The notes under the pieces were generated by a model, which saw only the letters and a program-made list of their open reading frames with translations, searched no databases and had not been told where the DNA came from. From the NCBI RefSeq assembly GCF_025574485.1, contig NZ_JAOBPO010000001.1:441501-505500 (forward strand): a DNA stretch of 64,000 bases. The letters are read 5' to 3'. The stretch comes from Kordiimonas aquimaris (lineage in GTDB: Bacteria > Pseudomonadota > Alphaproteobacteria > Sphingomonadales > Kordiimonadaceae). Positions 63,204 to 64,000 of this stretch are shown in pieces (the stretch's first letter is position 1; each line of letters starts with the position of its first letter). The position numbers and the translations under genes were made by a program.

Positions 63204-64000
63204 CTACGGCTCCAGAGTGACCTGGTATGTCATGCTGCCAAAATCTATCGTGAAAGACTGTGTGGCCATCAGCATATCTGAGCCTAGTATGGCAATATCC
63301 GCTGCTGCTTCATCCAGCTTTTCATTTGCAATCACGATGTCTTTAAATGTGACAGGCTTGTTTGCAACCTTCAGGGTTAGTTGGGGCAATCTTGTTGCTT
63401 GTGACTGAATGGCCCCGCCAACGCCTGTTATCGTGCGATCGAACGATTCAAGGTTTGCATGTTCACTGCTGTTCAGATGTTCCATAAAGAGCATGGTGAG
63501 TGAGCTTTTAGACGCGCCAGAGTCCAGAAATGCAGGAAATGCTTTGTCGTTGTATGCCACCTGTATTGCCATGCCGCCTTTGTGCCACAAGGTATTACCC
63601 GTTTGTTCCTCTTGTAATGTAACTTGTGTTCCGAGAAGAAGTTCCTGAGCGCTGTTCCTCCAGCCAATGCGTCCAGCCGCCGTAAACACAGGCAAGCCTA
63701 TAATGCCATCGACAAAATAAGCGCCATCAGCAAACGTAAGTTGCTTATCCGGTAGAACAAGAAACAGCACATTCTTAAAACGCATTGTCCCAATGTTTAT
63801 GGTGCTTGCCAAGGCAAGTTTACCAGATACATCTTCAGTAACAGTGCCAACAGACACAGAGCCATCAAGGAATTTCATTTCTGCTTTAAGTGCCTGACTT
63901 TCTGCTATCACAGATATCTCTGCGCCGGTGTCGACAATCATAGGGATGTCGTTACCGGCAATTTCAATATTTGTTCGCTTTTGATTTGCTATGTCTGTTC
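63204..64000 (-). CDS. Clan AA (retropepsin-like) aspartic protease, 5' end cut by window edge
   Basis: An aspartic-protease-like protein with two pepsin-type halves. The first contains PMIVDTGAEISVI (catalytic DTG) and the second PAFLDSGASKSSLTM (DSG), each followed by hydrophobic strands such as VDGIIGLPVF and IAILGSDMLM, where the G of ILG matches the family. The frame is open to base 64000, so the N-terminus, probably with a signal peptide, is outside. The frame's first internal ATG is at 63941. Role unknown. Confidence 0.85.
   Translation of the reverse strand, partial: TDIANQKRTNIEIAGNDIPMIVDTGAEISVIAESQALKAEMKFLDGSVSVGTVTEDVSGKLALASTINIGTMRFKNVLFLVLPDKQLTFADGAYFVDGIIGLPVFTAAGRIGWRNSAQELLLGTQVTLQEEQTGNTLWHKGGMAIQVAYNDKAFPAFLDSGASKSSLTMLFMEHLNSSEHANLESFDRTITGVGGAIQSQATRLPQLTLKVANKPVTFKDIVIANEKLDEAAADIAILGSDMLMATQSFTIDFGSMTYQVTLEP

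Noticed and set aside
63078-63281. 67-codon frame starting in the repeat copy
   Set aside because: It has no ribosome binding site, changes frame at the 20-base deletion relative to the parent gene, and runs into the aspartic protease gene on the other strand.
1-64000. CRISPR arrays, prophage, insertion sequences, rRNA genes
   Set aside because: No regularly spaced repeats, integrase, transposase, phage structural genes or rRNA-like sequence were seen on reading both strands.

Overview
The window comes from an alphaproteobacterium of moderate GC content. The evidence is conserved local gene order: rsmI-yraN-gshB beside an LppC-type lipoprotein, hemW-rdgB-rph divergent from hrcA-grpE, mutS-glnD-murJ-trpS, lptC-lptA-lptB-rpoN-hpf-ptsN, and metZ-apaG. 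A class I lysyl-tRNA synthetase and the short ribonuclease D also fit. A Kordiimonas-like or related lineage is possible, but I cannot fix the genus from sequence alone. Most of the window is ordinary chromosomal backbone with no transposase, integrase, CRISPR array or rRNA. One tRNA gene, Gly-CCC, is present.

Layout. 1-8.1 kb: glutathione synthesis (gshB, cut by the left edge), YraN, RsmI, an LppC-like lipoprotein, HemW, RdgB, RNase PH, HrcA and GrpE. 8.1-9.9 kb: a small membrane protein whose ribosome binding site lies in a hairpin, a membrane-protein/Xre-regulator pair, and a fasciclin-domain protein. 9.9-20 kb: LysK, a DinG-type helicase, a DUF6492-like protein, TerB, a Sel1/TPR-like secreted protein, TrkH, ApaG and MetZ. 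20-28.5 kb: tRNA-Gly, ArsC, a MATE transporter, Ugd, an ECF sigma factor with a membrane protein and a periplasmic metal-sensor-like protein, PyrD, DUF952, DUF2333 and a universal stress protein. 28.5-37.7 kb: an SDR protein, a TPR protein, then a compact operon of a Ddl-like ATP-grasp ligase, an alpha/beta hydrolase and a membrane-anchored MurF-like ligase, divergent from a secreted MBL-fold hydrolase; then a TPR-glycosyltransferase-like protein and a DUF4136 lipoprotein. 37.8-48.6 kb: TrpS, MurJ, GlnD, MutS and malic enzyme. 48.6-53.4 kb: a LuxO/NtrC-type regulator, a PilZ protein, DUF1491, Def, Fmt and TruA. 53.4-59.4 kb: PtsN, HPF, RpoN, LptB, LptA, LptC and RNase D on the minus strand. 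59.5-64 kb: a thioesterase, a membrane protein, four unrelated small genes, a broken copy of the membrane gene's 3' end, and a clan AA aspartic protease cut by the right edge.

Several neighbourhoods work together. RpoN, PtsN and GlnD belong to nitrogen and sigma-54 control, and the LuxO-like protein is an activator that needs RpoN. LptA/B/C carry lipopolysaccharide across the envelope. Def, Fmt and TruA serve translation initiation and tRNA modification.

Three places look most worth follow-up. The first is the Ddl-like/hydrolase/membrane MurF-like operon (30.3-34.0 kb), which looks like a second peptide-ligase pathway outside the usual cell-wall cluster. The second is the roughly 2-kb segment bracketed by a direct repeat of the 3' end of the membrane gene (60.9-63.2 kb). 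The third is the hairpin that covers a perfect Shine-Dalgarno just after grpE (8.14-8.19 kb). Start codons were chosen by Shine-Dalgarno position and family N-termini, and several differ from the longest open frame.
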